Below, one piece after another: positions 9,689 through 20,821 of a stretch of DNA of 64,000 nucleotides; the stretch's first letter is position 1, and each line of letters opens with the position of its first letter. The position numbers and the translations under genes were made by a program. The stretch is from Ustulina deusta (Eukaryota > Ascomycota > Sordariomycetes > Xylariales > Xylariaceae), in assembly GCA_023159155.1 (NCBI GenBank), contig JAJNNX010000060.1, positions 124,001 through 188,000 of the forward strand, in the 5' to 3' direction. The notes beneath the pieces are model-generated. The model saw only the letters and a list, made by a program, of their open reading frames with translations, was not told the origin of the DNA and did no database searches.

Positions 9689-12600
9689 ATGTCCGCCACC
9701 GAGCCCGATCGCGATCCTCCAGTGCCCTCGGCAGTCGATCCCGATGGCATTGCCGATCCCGCCTCGACTACACACTATTCTCTCTCGCGCGCCGTCAATG
9801 CTCGAAGATCGGAATACACGAGATCGCACAGAATACGCATCAAGATCGGTACCTGGAATGTCGCCGCCTGTCCTGGTACAGACAAGGACCTCGCCAGCTG
9901 GTTTGTTGATGGAGACGGCCTCGAACCGAGCCTCAGTACCAGCTTGGCAAAGCTGAATCTGTCGGAAAACAGCATCGAGACAGATGGCACAGATGTCGCG
10001 CATCCGGCATCGCCGGAATCAGGTCGGCCAGAGTCGCCGTTTGACAAACGAGCGGTGCCAGCCAGCGACACTGAAGAACCTACCGTTCGACCAGTGGGAG
10101 GCGAGAGCATCGGGCTCTATGTTCTCGGGCTCCAAGAGATCGTCAATCTGAATTCCGTCCACCAGTCTTTGTATTCGGACCCCAGTGCTGTGGCGAAATG
10201 GCAGGATGCCCTCGAGGCCGCCCTGCCCAGAGGCTACACACTTGTTGCATGCCAACAGCTTGTTGGACTGCTCTTGCTCATATATGCTTCCCCAGAGGTG
10301 GCAGCTACTATATCGAATGAGTCGACCGTTTGGACAGGCACAGGTCTCCTTGGCTATATGGGGAATAAAGGGGCCGTTACTTCTCGTCTCCTCTTGGGCG
10401 AGACTACTCGTTTAGTCTTCTCTAACTGTCACCTTGCATCTGGCCATGACCAGGCTAGCCTCGACCGACGATGCTGGGATTACAACAAGATCACGACCCA
10501 AACCACCTTCTCCCCAATTAGCCTCTCAGGCGTTATGGAGGAAGAGGGTGATAAGATAGGCGACGAGGACTTTGCCTTCTGTTTTGGCGATTTAAACTTC
10601 CGTCTCGATGGCCTTCCCGGGACTGATATCCGGCACCTCCTCACACTACACGCCCGTGGTGAATATGATATTACCAATCCCAGCCGGCCACTTGGGGAAG
10701 ACAGTGTGTTTGTCCTTCACGATAACGAGGACCAAAACTCAGATGGTACCTCAACGCCCGAGATGATTTCGCGAGAAGCCTCATTCGATAGGAATGACAG
10801 CGACGAGAGCAGCGAGGGCTCGCTGCCTGACCCTGATGACTTCGTGCCAGACCCGCACGACGATCCAGCATCCCTACAGGCGACCCTTGATTCCCTTTTG
10901 CCGCACGATCAGTTACGACAAGTAATGAAACACAAGAAGGCCTTTCACGAAGGATGGCGAGAAGGACCCATCACGTTTTTACCCACATATAAGTACGATG
11001 TTGGTACGGTTGGGCTCTTTGACTCTTCGGAGAAGAAACGGGCGCCCAGCTGGTGTGACCGAATACTCTATCGAACACGGAAGGACAGGGAACAGTACAC
11101 GAGAGAGCACCAAAACCAGATTGATGCCAAAACCAAGGACGATGACATGAAGAAACGAGGCACTGAACAAGCCGCCGATGACGAGCGCTTTTTGTTTGAT
11201 TACGATCCCACCACTGACTCGAGCGGTGAGAGCCAGGCTGCAGGGGACTCAGGGGACACAGTCTATGATTATGACGAATACAACGAAGGAGAAGATAATT
11301 CCGAACAGGTCGTCACACCAGATGGCTCAGTAGACGAGATAACCTTGGACTTATATACTAGCCACCAACGAATCATGTCCTCAGATCACAAGCCGCTCGT
11401 GAGTATTTTCACATTGACATATAACGCTATAGTACCGGAGCTCAAAGCCAAAGTCCATGCCGAAGTGGCAAGGGAACTGGATCGTGTTGAAAACGAAGGA
11501 CGACCTGCTATCACCATCGTCGTTGACGGGAGCGAATCCGCTGCCGCGGATCGGAGCACTGCTTTAGATGGTAGTGCAGGTGTTGATTTTGGAGACGCTG
11601 CCTTCATGCGGAGGAAGTCACGCTCACTGACCATCGCGAACACCGGCCGTGTACAGGCAAAACTCACTTTCTTGGAAAAGCCGAATCATGGAGACGGTGA
11701 AACACAGGAGCCCAAATGGCTAGAGGTCAAATTTGTCCGCCCACTGCATGAGTATACCGAGGGAAAAGAGGACACGCTCGGATATGAAATCTCCTTAGAG
11801 CCCGGTGAGACAGTCAATGCAGTTATCGAAATGGAGGTTTTCGACCTGAAAAAATTACGAGCATTAAACGAGGAGCCTACGCAGTTGGAAGACGTTTTGG
11901 TTTTGCGTGTTGTGGATGGGCGAGACCACTTCGTTCCTATACGAGCTTCCTGGCGACCTTCCTGCTTTGGTCGATCTCTCGAAGAGTTAATCCGCATTCC
12001 CAAAGGTGGCATCACGGCGCTGATAAAACAACGCCCAATGACCGGATCAATCCCATACAGTCTCGATGTACAAACTTCATCGCCAGCCGAATTATTTAAA
12101 CTTATTGAGGCTATCGAGTCTCTTACAGAGCGGCTCGTTGCAGACGAGAACATGGTAGAAGACGTCAAGATTCCGCGCGAGAAGGCGGGTTGGCCGTTTG
12201 ACAGACACGCGTGGCAGACAAACAAGGACGACGATTACGCTACACTCCGAGGAGATATTATGGAGGCACTGGAGAATGGTCAACCGATTCTTGAAGCACT
12301 AAAAGCGGACGTGCCAGCGTTGAAACGCTTGGAAATCGTGAGTGAGTCGTTGCTCCTATTTCTTGAGGGTATGCCTGATGGCATCATTTCGGCGCCACTA
12401 TGGGCTAGGATTGAGCAGACCCTGCCGCAAATAGCGAGCGCAAAAACGTCGGCAGAAGTCGAAGATGTCAAGGCTGGCGTTCTTGACATTCTCTCAACAG
12501 CACCGTACCATAATATATCGTTTGTCTTCCTCACGGCCATGGTGGCACGGGTGGCCAGCGAACTCCTTCCCCTTAACAAAGACGAACGCGAGGCTGTCAG

Positions 12601-12835
12601 CGCACGTAAGGCTGGCTCCTCAGGTAGGCGAAGTCTGAGTTTCCGACGGAGTGCGGGATTCACAGTGGATGAAGGCTCTATTCAACGACGTCTTGCTTGG
12701 GAAAGGAGGGCTGCCGAAATATTCAGCATCGCCATCTGTCGGACGGCGGCACCAGCCCATGCTAAGGAGAAGAAGATTGTCGAAGAGAAGATGCGGGGAG
12801 TCGTCGAATTGTTCATGCGTAGGGACGGGCCGTAG
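9689..12835 (+). CDS. OCRL/INPP5B-like inositol polyphosphate 5-phosphatase
   Basis: Single-exon gene of 1048 residues from MSATEPDRD at 9689; an ATG three codons upstream (9680) is in the same frame. The IPPc domain has its catalytic signatures in order: IKIGTWNVAA (about residue 55), GLQEIVNL (150), GYMGNKGAV (223), SNCHLASGHD (246), FGDLNFRLD (300), PTYKYDVGT, RAPSWCDRILY and SSDHKPL (about 565). Acidic, low-complexity inserts interrupt the domain before and after the GDLNFR motif. A C-terminal ASH-like beta domain follows (IRASWRPSCFG near residue 755) and then a helical RhoGAP-like region, the OCRL/INPP5B arrangement. The family removes the 5-phosphate of PI(4,5)P2 at endosome, Golgi and plasma membrane. 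No catalytic Arg finger can be recognised in the RhoGAP-like part. Confidence 0.9.
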   Translation: MSATEPDRDPPVPSAVDPDGIADPASTTHYSLSRAVNARRSEYTRSHRIRIKIGTWNVAACPGTDKDLASWFVDGDGLEPSLSTSLAKLNLSENSIETDGTDVAHPASPESGRPESPFDKRAVPASDTEEPTVRPVGGESIGLYVLGLQEIVNLNSVHQSLYSDPSAVAKWQDALEAALPRGYTLVACQQLVGLLLLIYASPEVAATISNESTVWTGTGLLGYMGNKGAVTSRLLLGETTRLVFSNCHLASGHDQASLDRRCWDYNKITTQTTFSPISLSGVMEEEGDKIGDEDFAFCFGDLNFRLDGLPGTDIRHLLTLHARGEYDITNPSRPLGEDSVFVLHDNEDQNSDGTSTPEMISREASFDRNDSDESSEGSLPDPDDFVPDPHDDPASLQATLDSLLPHDQLRQVMKHKKAFHEGWREGPITFLPTYKYDVGTVGLFDSSEKKRAPSWCDRILYRTRKDREQYTREHQNQIDAKTKDDDMKKRGTEQAADDERFLFDYDPTTDSSGESQAAGDSGDTVYDYDEYNEGEDNSEQVVTPDGSVDEITLDLYTSHQRIMSSDHKPLVSIFTLTYNAIVPELKAKVHAEVARELDRVENEGRPAITIVVDGSESAAADRSTALDGSAGVDFGDAAFMRRKSRSLTIANTGRVQAKLTFLEKPNHGDGETQEPKWLEVKFVRPLHEYTEGKEDTLGYEISLEPGETVNAVIEMEVFDLKKLRALNEEPTQLEDVLVLRVVDGRDHFVPIRASWRPSCFGRSLEELIRIPKGGITALIKQRPMTGSIPYSLDVQTSSPAELFKLIEAIESLTERLVADENMVEDVKIPREKAGWPFDRHAWQTNKDDDYATLRGDIMEALENGQPILEALKADVPALKRLEIVSESLLLFLEGMPDGIISAPLWARIEQTLPQIASAKTSAEVEDVKAGVLDILSTAPYHNISFVFLTAMVARVASELLPLNKDEREAVSARKAGSSGRRSLSFRRSAGFTVDEGSIQRRLAWERRAAEIFSIAICRTAAPAHAKEKKIVEEKMRGVVELFMRRDGP

Positions 12836-12991
12836 TCCAAGCGGAAAGTAGAACCCTCCAATGTTCGTGGCGAGCGGCTATCTGTCTGTCTATTCGGATA
12901 TATGACTAAGCCTTGTGTTGTCGAAATGAATTATGCCGTTCACACGGATGTATATTCCACTACTTACCTACTTACTCACTGTCCTTATTAT

Positions 12992-13011
12992 GGCTCGGCT
13001 CGGCTCGGCTC
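12992..13011. repeat. GGCTC x4 tandem repeat
   Basis: Four perfect 5-bp units downstream of the 5-phosphatase stop. Confidence 0.85.
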
Positions 13012-13529
13012 AAGGCAGGCCTACAAACATAGCTCTTTGAATAAAATAATACAGATTTTGATACCCACTATCCACCCTTTCTTCGCTACGGGTTGAGTTC
13101 ATGTCGGCACCTACATACTGTAAGGTACTATAATGTGTGATTCTATGCGAGATGTTCGAGATTGACCAATACACAGAAAATGTAGGTACTATAGGGGTCC
13201 AAAGACAGGGATCTACCTTGATTGGTGCGCAAACGAACGGGTAGGTAGAAGAGACATGTCAGACGGGACGTTTCTGAATGCAAGTGAAGGAAGGGGTGGT
13301 AGGGACCCTCTATTGTAATCTGTCGAACGCCTGCAGACTGGAAGAAATCTACTACCTACTTGGATGGGTTACACTCCAAGGGAATATGTAGTGTATGCAG
13401 CATGCATGGCGCGTTTGTCTGGTGGAATGGATGGTACCGAGCGAGCGTGCCTTTGGACGAACGGGAAATGTTCTAGAAGACTTGGAATCCCCGCTTCCAG
13501 TGGACACACGACCTCGGAGTGTGGGAGAG

Positions 13530-13562
13530 AGAGAGGGGGAAGGGGGGGGGGGGGAGGGGGGG
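13530..13562. repeat. G-rich purine tract
   Basis: GA-rich stretch ending in a run of 13 G, an A and 7 G. It could form a G-quadruplex on the plus strand. Confidence 0.75.
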
Positions 13563-13991
13563 AATCCTTTGCGTTCATTACGCATACATACTTAAGTACT
13601 TATCAGCAGGCTGCCTTGGCTCTCCCACCGGCCGGCTGGCTGATCGTTGGTCGGGAGGTATCTAGAGGGAGAGGATTCCCGGGGGCGGATTTGGGGTTAC
13701 TACGTATGTATGTATGTACATGACAGCAATTCCTGGCCTGATGATGATGACTGCGCGCGCTCCTGTCTTGTTGCTCTGAGCGTGGTGAGCGATTAAGGGG
13801 GGAGCTGTGAACGGCGTCTCGGCTAATACATAGATGGTTCGTCGCATTGGTTTCTTAGCCCCGCGTTTGGTTGGGCGATTGATTTCCCAACCAACAGACG
13901 GACTAGAGTAAGGACTGCGTGGTGTAGGTAGGGAGGTATTAAGGGATCTCTTATTCATTCTACTTTGTCACCGGCGCACACTTGATAGCGC

Positions 13992-14004
13992 ACCCCCCCC
14001 CCCC
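13992..14004. repeat. Poly-C run (about 12 C)
   Basis: Homopolymer in the gene-free region; the exact length is uncertain in any assembly. Confidence 0.8.
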
Positions 14005-14093
14005 AAACACTCCACAAGTTCCAACATGGCGGTACTACTCAGGGCGTCGTCGAGGTACCACTTAGGTAGGTATGTAGTTGCAGATAAAGAAGC

Positions 14094-14182
14094 ATACTAG
14101 CAAGAGGATTTAAACCTCCGACCTATACTGCACTAGGTCGGCTAGGTATATAATAAGGGCGAGCTAATAACTCCACCACACC
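14094..14182 (-). other. tRNA-like / possible SINE-type element
   Basis: On the minus strand GGTTTAAATCC (14106-14116) matches the pol III B-box consensus at 10 of 11 positions and forms a T-arm-like hairpin. Next to it, CCGACCTA (14118-14125) and TAGGTCGG (14134-14141) are perfect 8-bp inverted arms. Upstream on the minus strand TTATTAGCTCGCC is weakly A-box-like. No complete cloverleaf can be drawn, so this is not called a tRNA gene. A tRNA-derived repeat or tRNA relic fits better. Confidence 0.35.
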
Positions 14183-14490
14183 TGTTGCGATACTAGTTAC
14201 TGAATTAGGCGTCTTCGGCCGGTGTTTTGATTACAGATAGGATTAGGTATGCCAATCTGGATTCCTTACTGATGCTTATTCCACAAGAATGGGGGAGTAG
14301 TGTAAGGGGTTTGGGGGAGTTGTGATGGGATACTGCGCCGACATATCCTACCTAAGTACTTACTTACCACCTACCTGTTTCATGTCATTTTATATACGCT
14401 GGGCATTGTGACGGCATTTCCTACTATATGTATATACTATATGGGGTAACAGCAGCGGACTGCATGAACGCAAGGTGAGCCGTGCTGTAT

Positions 14491-14525
14491 GTCTGCCTGT
14501 CTGCCTGTCTGCCTGTCTGTCTGTC
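14491..14525. repeat. GTCTGCCT x3 plus GTCT repeats
   Basis: Three perfect 8-bp units followed by GTCTGTCTGTC. Confidence 0.85.
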
Positions 14526-15689
14526 AGGTACATCGCTAGCCGCAGGACAGATCCCCAGAGGCTCAACAACAAAAACAATCTACCTAGATCCCTACCCTGA
14601 AGACGACACCGTAGTGGAGGTGGAGGGTGTCAACACGTCCCCGGCCGAGAAGCATCCCGTTGTTGAACAGACTCGAAAGAAAGCTGACACAGCCAAGCTC
14701 ATTGGCTGGTCCAAGTACGGAAGGGAGTACATATATATATATACTGATACAGATGGATTCGCTCCCCGATGAAGCCGGTTTCGGCCAGGCGACGAACGAC
14801 GGCTTTTCCGCCGTTTTCATCGCTTTTTCTCGCCAACGTGTTCCACTTCATTCGGATTGGCCTTATTTTTTAAACCTGCGTCATACTATGTACAGTACCT
14901 ACCTAAGCAGCAAAGTGGGCGAGTGGGATAAAATCACGAGAACACTCATTTTCACACAACACCTACCTACACTACCTACCTACTCTATTCATTTTTTGCC
15001 GTCGCCCCGGCTGCCGGATAGCAGTCCTTTCTCGCTACGGCAGATCTGCGATTCGTTGCAGACGCTGTTTCGAGACACGACAAAAGTCGCCAGATAGGAC
15101 TCTCCGGCTGTGGCGTCGCCCGCGGTCGCCTCGCTTTCTTACTTACTGTGGGCAGCTGTGTGCACTAAGGGAAGTCAGTCAGTCTTGTTGGTCAGGGATG
15201 GAACCTCCCAGTGGCCGCTTGCGGAAGCTTGGCCTGTTATTGGACGGGTCGCATATCCTTATCTCTGGGCGCAGGCAGGGTGCGTCCTTGGCGTGCGTTC
15301 GCCTAGCACGCTAGGTACTGGCATGGCATGTGTGGTTGCGGAGCTGAAAGGCGGCGCATGGGCATCGTCTGGTTTCGGAAAACGTTCCTCATTCGACCTG
15401 CGATGCCTGGGGATAGATATCATGGCCAGAGGGCACACACATGTCGTCTACGTAGTGAATTCTTGTGTAGTGTACATACCTACTCATTCAGCAGCCCCTC
15501 GGCGATTGTTGCGCGAGGTTTCGTCCATGCTTACTCGAGTGGTAAGTACGTGTAGGTAATATAGAGTGGCAGTGCGTCGGCGGAAGACATTCCGGGCGCA
15601 TCATACGTCTACACCGAATCTCGGATGGATGGCTGCAGGATGCTGTTCCGTGGTTTTGACCTCGACCAGTTTTATGTTCGAAAGATGGG

Positions 15690-15720
15690 TTTTTTGTTTT
15701 TTTTTTTTGTTTTTTTTCTT
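15690..15720. repeat. T-rich tract
   Basis: Nearly pure T interrupted by two G, in the gene-free region. Confidence 0.8.
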
Positions 15721-16961
15721 TGCTTAACAGTCGTTGGACGGTTGAAGGGCGTCAAGGTCGTGTCGCACGGCACAGCTCCCGTCCATGCTCAAAAACCTGG
15801 CACGTTATAAAGCTTTCCAAGTGTTTTGGCTTTGCCAAGTCGCGAGGAGCGGCACACCACTCGAGATATGTAGATAATCAATAACGACTTTGCCAAAGGA
15901 GCACACTACATGAGTCAAGGCCAACAGCCGATCGCTAGGTAGGCAGCTGCCGAAATCCGAACGTGGGGCGGCGCAAATGAAAGACGAGTAGACATATTAA
16001 ATGGTGCAGTCCAGAAATGTTGTGCTCGATGCTCATTCGAAAGGGAAACCGGTAATCTTAATCTGAGCGCTGGGACACCTCCGCCGTGGCGCGAAGCGAC
16101 GCTGCGATGAAACGTCGCCGCGCCGTTGTGTCTTGCCGCCACGAAAATACCATGGACGGTAGGTATGTAACCTAGTAATCATAGACATTGTGTTTCTCGT
16201 CAGATTCAGACAGTATACCGGTACACCTAAGGTAATGGGTAATGGTACTCTAGGCTGGAGTTCGAGTATATATACTAATAGTTCTGGAATATAGATATTA
16301 TTGATGTATTAAGGCACAACTCTGTACGCTACCATCGCCTAAGTTGGTTTCTTTTGGTATTGGCTATTTACACTAGGTACGCCTACAATATAAATCTACT
16401 GTTGTCCCTCTGTTTGTTGTTTGTTACTCGTGCCCAAATGCGAGCGAGAGTGGTTCTCCATACGCCTCGACACACGGGGCAAGACACTACACTCCATGCC
16501 TGGCTGCACTTAGCGTGAACTACTCGATTTGAACTACACTAAGTAGGCATTGGACAGTCATGGTGATCTATATCGGGCTTTGCTTATCAACCTACCTGCT
16601 TGTAGTGTCGTCGCCGGTTCGATACTAGGCTCGACGGCTTGACTTGGCCAGAAACGGCGCTAGGTCATCTCGTGGAAGCCCACCTAAGACAATCTTGTTA
16701 GACACATCGAGGACGCCAAGCGAAACTAATGCGGTAGTGGCCGCAAGAGTCGTCCAAGGTTTTCCTCCCCCATGCAGCACAAAACATGCCATCCCCAAGT
16801 TCCAGTTTGTTTGAGACGGGGTTGTACAGGAGCTTGTTCTGGCTGGGGAAACTACCTATACTTACTAAGTAGTTCAGATAGCTATAGGTAGAGTCCACGG
16901 TGCTTGTAGCCTCTTGTGATACAGTGGTGTATACCTACTACCACCTATAGCGCCATTCATC

Positions 16962-16967
16962 TTATCT
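16962..16967 (-). promoter_or_regulatory. Possible GATA-factor (AreA/NIT2) site
   Basis: TTATCT, the complement of AGATAA, fits HGATAR about 640 bp before the ammonium-permease ATG. Nitrogen-repressed permeases in fungi are AreA/NIT2 targets. One short match can occur by chance. Confidence 0.3.
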
Positions 16968-17027
16968 AGATCTTGGGTGATATCCCTCTCCTGTCGGGTA
17001 TGCTACTGCGTATAGCGTATCTGCCCT

Positions 17028-17033
17028 TTATCA
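17028..17033 (-). promoter_or_regulatory. Possible GATA-factor (AreA/NIT2) site
   Basis: TTATCA, the complement of TGATAA, is a second HGATAR match about 580 bp before the same start codon and 66 bp from the first. Confidence 0.3.
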
Positions 17034-17609
17034 TTGGACGTGTAGCTGTAGCGTACCATTTTAGTCCCAAGCCCAGCTGAGGTGCTGACACTATCCCCTT
17101 CGCGTCGCACCACAAGAATGCCAGGATTGGGCGTCGTATTGTGCCTGAAGGATTTATTAAATGCATGGCTTGCATCCCATTTCGTCCGGTACCTGCTATA
17201 GTGTCCATCAACACTACTACTAGCAAGTAGGTATACCTACCATTATATTCTACCTTGGGCGCTCCATACCAACACCACGATCGCTCCTCTGCATGACACA
17301 CGGAGCCTGTCTTGTTCCACGCAGTCGACACTAGGTCAGGTCCTTACTTAGTGTATGCTTTCCCTATCCTGTATTTAGACATCCCTCGCCCCCCTAGCTT
17401 TCTGTAACCATCCTTTCATTCCACTCCCTTTCATCCATTTTTGTTGCATTTTCCTTCGTTTTCGTTATTATCCCTTTCTTATAGAAGAGAACTACCCCTC
17501 CCACCGCCACACCCACGCCTGGGACGTGTTGTGTTGTCTTAGACGGTGTCTCCTCACCCCTCCTCTGCCCCAACGGCCTCTCGACGACCGACCACAACCG
17601 CCAGTCACC

Positions 17610-19247
17610 ATGTCTGGCAGTGTCGACGTCGTCCCCTACAATGGCACCACAGGTGTCGCCGACCCTGGATATTCCAGCGGCGAGGCCAACCTGAACGTCT
17701 TTTACGAGGTATGGCCCGACTCTCCGTCGATGCAGAAGTGTTCAAGTCGCGCTGACGTGCAATGGCCAGAGTGGTGACTTTGCCTGGATCCTCACATCGT
17801 CGGCGCTCGTGCTGCTCATGATTCCCGGCGTCGGCTTCTTCTACTCGGGACTGGCGCGCCGCAAGTCCGCGCTCTCGCTCATCATGCTTTCGATGCTGTC
17901 GGTGGCCGTGGTAGACTTCCAGTGGTTCTTCTGGGGTTACAGCTTGGCCTTTTCGCACACCGGCAGCGCCTACATTGGCGATCTGTCCAACTTCGGTCTC
18001 ATGAAGACCCTCGCCCAGCCCTCGGTCGGCAGTACCAAGATCCCCGACCTTCTCTTCTGCCTCTACCAGGGCATGTTCGCCGCCATTACGTGAGCAGCCT
18101 TGTTACTTTGATTTCAGCGAAATCAGTTTGCAGAGCGGAATACTGACCGTTAGCTCCAAGCCCCGCCCTCGCCATCGGTGCTGCCGTGGATCGCGCCCGC
18201 ATCCTACCCTGCATCGTCTTCATCTTCGTCTGGTCTACCATCGTCTACGACCCTATCGCCTACTGGACCTGGAATGCGAACGGTTGGTCGTTCAAGCTCG
18301 GCGGTCTCGATTTCGCCGGTGGCACACCCGTCCACATCTCCTCCGGTGCCGCTGCTCTCGCTTTCTCCATCATGCTCGGCAAGCGTACCGGATACGAAAA
18401 GTCCGCAGGTCTCCCTTACCGACCTCACAACGTTACGCACATCGTCCTCGGTACCGTTTTCCTCTGGGTCGGATGGTTCGGCTTCAACGGTGGCTCTGCT
18501 CTCGCCGCTAACCTCCGTGCCGTCATGGCCTGCATTGTCACCCACCTCGCCGCCTCCGTCGGTGGCATCACCTGGGTCCTGCTCGATTACCGCCTAGAGA
18601 AGAAATGGTCCGTCGTCGGTTTCTGCTCCGGCGCCATTGCAGGCCTCGTCGCCATCACCCCTGCCTCCGGCTTTGTCACGCCCTGGGCGGCTTTCATTTT
18701 CGGTGTTGTCGGTGGAATCGGCTGCAACATCGCTACCAAACTCAAGTTCCTCATGGGCGCCGATGATGCTCTCGATATTTTCGCCGTCCACGCTGTCGGT
18801 GGTATCATCGGAAACTTGCTCACCGGTCTTTTCGCCGCGTTAGTACCCCCACCTTGTGTCTATCTGGTAACCTTTGACTAATGCGCCAATAGTGATTACA
18901 TAGCGTCTCTCGACGGCTTCAGCGTGATCCCCGGTGGCTGGATCAACCACAACTACGTACAGCTCGGGTACCAGATCGCCGACTCCGTCGCCGGTTTCTC
19001 GTACTCGTTCGTCCTGACATGCGTCATCCTCTTCCTGATGAACCTGGTTCCCGGCCTGAGCTTGCGCGTCAAGCCCGAGGAGGAGGACATCGGCACCGAT
19101 GACACCCAGCTCGGCGAGTTCGCCTACGACTACGTCGAGCTCCAGCGACATACCAGCGACATTCTCCTCCCCACACATAGCGACAACGAGCGCAGCGGCT
19201 CTTCGAAGGGCAGTGTCCCTGAGAAGACGGCCGATGCCATCGTTTAA
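17610..19247 (+). CDS. Ammonium permease (Mep/Amt family)
   Basis: Four exons: 17610..17708, 17770..18089, 18161..18838 and 18893..19247, giving 483 residues. Junction phases agree and introns are 54-71 nt. The family order is complete: SGDFAWILTSSALVLLMIPGVGFFYSGLARRKS, DFQWFFWGYSLAFS, PDLLFCLYQGMFAAITPALAIG across the second intron, VWSTIVYDPIAYWTW, DFAGGTPVHISSGAAALA with the first pore His, WFGFNGGSALAAN, and FAVHAVGGIIGNLLTGLFA with the second pore His. About 11 membrane helices are expected in the plasma membrane, importing ammonium. The hydrophilic C-terminus (about residues 425-483) has the acidic, Ser-rich character of the regulated tail in fungal Mep proteins. Two GATA-type sites lie upstream. 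Assignment to the MepA/Mep2 versus MepB branch needs a tree. Confidence 0.93.
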
Positions 19248-20821
19248 GCACACATATATATATATGCCATAAATGTTACATATCTTGGATTCGGGGATGA
19301 GTTGAGATGCGGCTCGATGTTCACGGGCGTGAAGTCGAGGATATACAATATTTCTTCCCGGGAAACGCCCCGTACTGTCAATATATACCTTTTAGCATAA
19401 TACCTGTAGTCAACAATACCCAACATTGAGCCAAGTTAGAGAAAGTTGCGAGAACTGGAGTAAATAGTGATCGCTGCTCGTGTTGTGTGAATCTCGACCT
19501 AAGTGAGATGAGTTTAGCCTGTGTTGAAAACCATACGCTCGAGTGACTATCAACTTCTCTAGTGATACCCATCAAAACAGCACATCGTAGTAGGAGCCGA
19601 TTTGGATGTTGCACAGGAGGTATGTCAGACGCGCACATCAAGGAGGCGACGCGAAGAAATCCAACCTCCAAGGCAACCAACGCGCAAGCGAAAGCACAAA
19701 GTTGAAAACAGCGAACTTGAACGACGACAACGAACAACCGACGACCAGGGAAAAAAAAGAGAGAGAGAGAGATGTAGTTAAAGAGCTGACTAAGTAAACC
19801 CCTGATGCTATTTCCAACGAGGCAAAGCATGCATGCAACGCGCAATGTCGTCGAAACCGCGAATTTACGTAATAATTTGTCGTCCCTTCCTCCCACCCCA
19901 AACCCAGATCTTCATCTGCCGCTGTGGATACAGACGCCATGCCGTGACGTGCTTTGCCTTAACAATACCGGCATATATCTAATTCTAAACAAGGCTGCCG
20001 AGCGCTACAGGGTTGAGTTGAACCAAGGTTTCGGTTTCGTGCTTTAGGGCTGCTATTGCGTAAATGCAGCTATATCTATCTAGGAAACACGTTTTGCTTC
20101 CTGCCTACCAACGCTGCGTCATAACTGCACAATAGGCAGTGTAGGTAGGTGCTTGACTACGTAGTTGTAGGGCTTAGTATGAAATGTGATTTCAAAGTTG
20201 TTGGGTGACTTTGACTTGGTGGCGAGCTGGCTTCGCATGAATATCGTCTCACGACCCGTCTGATCGGGATTGGTCGATGATGCTCCCGATACTAAAAAGG
20301 AGTAAGAATAGAGTAAGAGCGATCTATCGTGCATGTGGCTGTTCCTGCCATTCATAAACTAATAAGAATTAAAGTTTCAACCGGTTTTATATTCTGAATC
20401 CGCATGAGATCTTCATGTTACTAAGGCTACCACGATATTACTCTTATTATACTTACAAGTGTCAACACCTAATACCCATACACACACTCACCGTCACTTC
20501 CAGCCTCTTTGCTGTAAGTGCTGGTCGCTTGTAGACACATTTTTGTGAAATGCTAATACTATATAGCAGATTAACAACTGACCTAACATCCTCTCACCAA
20601 CAACGAACTTCTCACGACTGCCGCTAAAAGCCTCGTTAGGGTGGTTTTTCATATTTCAAGAGAAAGACATGGGATTATGATTTACTAGACAATTAATACC
20701 CTATGGTTCCTAGTAATCATAAGCGTTATACTACCATGGTGATACAAGAGCAAGCGAACTGTCATATCTCGCCTCCAACCAATAGCCACACTGCACTAAT
20801 AATGATTCCTCATATTTGCCC
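19248..20821. other. Convergent 3' spacer, no gene seen
   Basis: Separates the 3' ends of the ammonium permease (plus) and the Mug190-like gene (minus). A 172-codon minus ORF at 19378..19896 has no recognisable domain and overlaps the permease 3' UTR. A (TA)n stretch follows the permease stop. Confidence 0.5.

Larger units (their letters stand above)
12836..17609. other. 4.8-kb gene-free region rich in simple repeats and TACCTA words
   Basis: No ORF here matches a known family; the longest (15110..15559, plus) lacks domain or codon character. It contains GGCTC tandem repeats, G- and C-runs, GTCTGCCT repeats, T-tracts, a tRNA-like element near 14.1 kb and many TACCTA/TAGGTA words. The last ~1 kb is the presumed promoter of the ammonium permease, ending in a pyrimidine-rich leader before the ATG. 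Confidence 0.6.

Noticed and set aside
14491..14525. GTCTGCCT repeats considered as a CRISPR-like array
   Set aside because: Units are contiguous without spacers and the genome is eukaryotic; this is a simple tandem repeat.
15110..15559. 149-codon plus-strand ORF
   Set aside because: No domain, signal or codon signature, and it lies in repeat-rich gene-free DNA.
19378..19896. 172-codon minus-strand ORF
   Set aside because: Hydrophobic but without family match; overlaps the 3' region of the ammonium permease and contains GA-repeat-derived residues.
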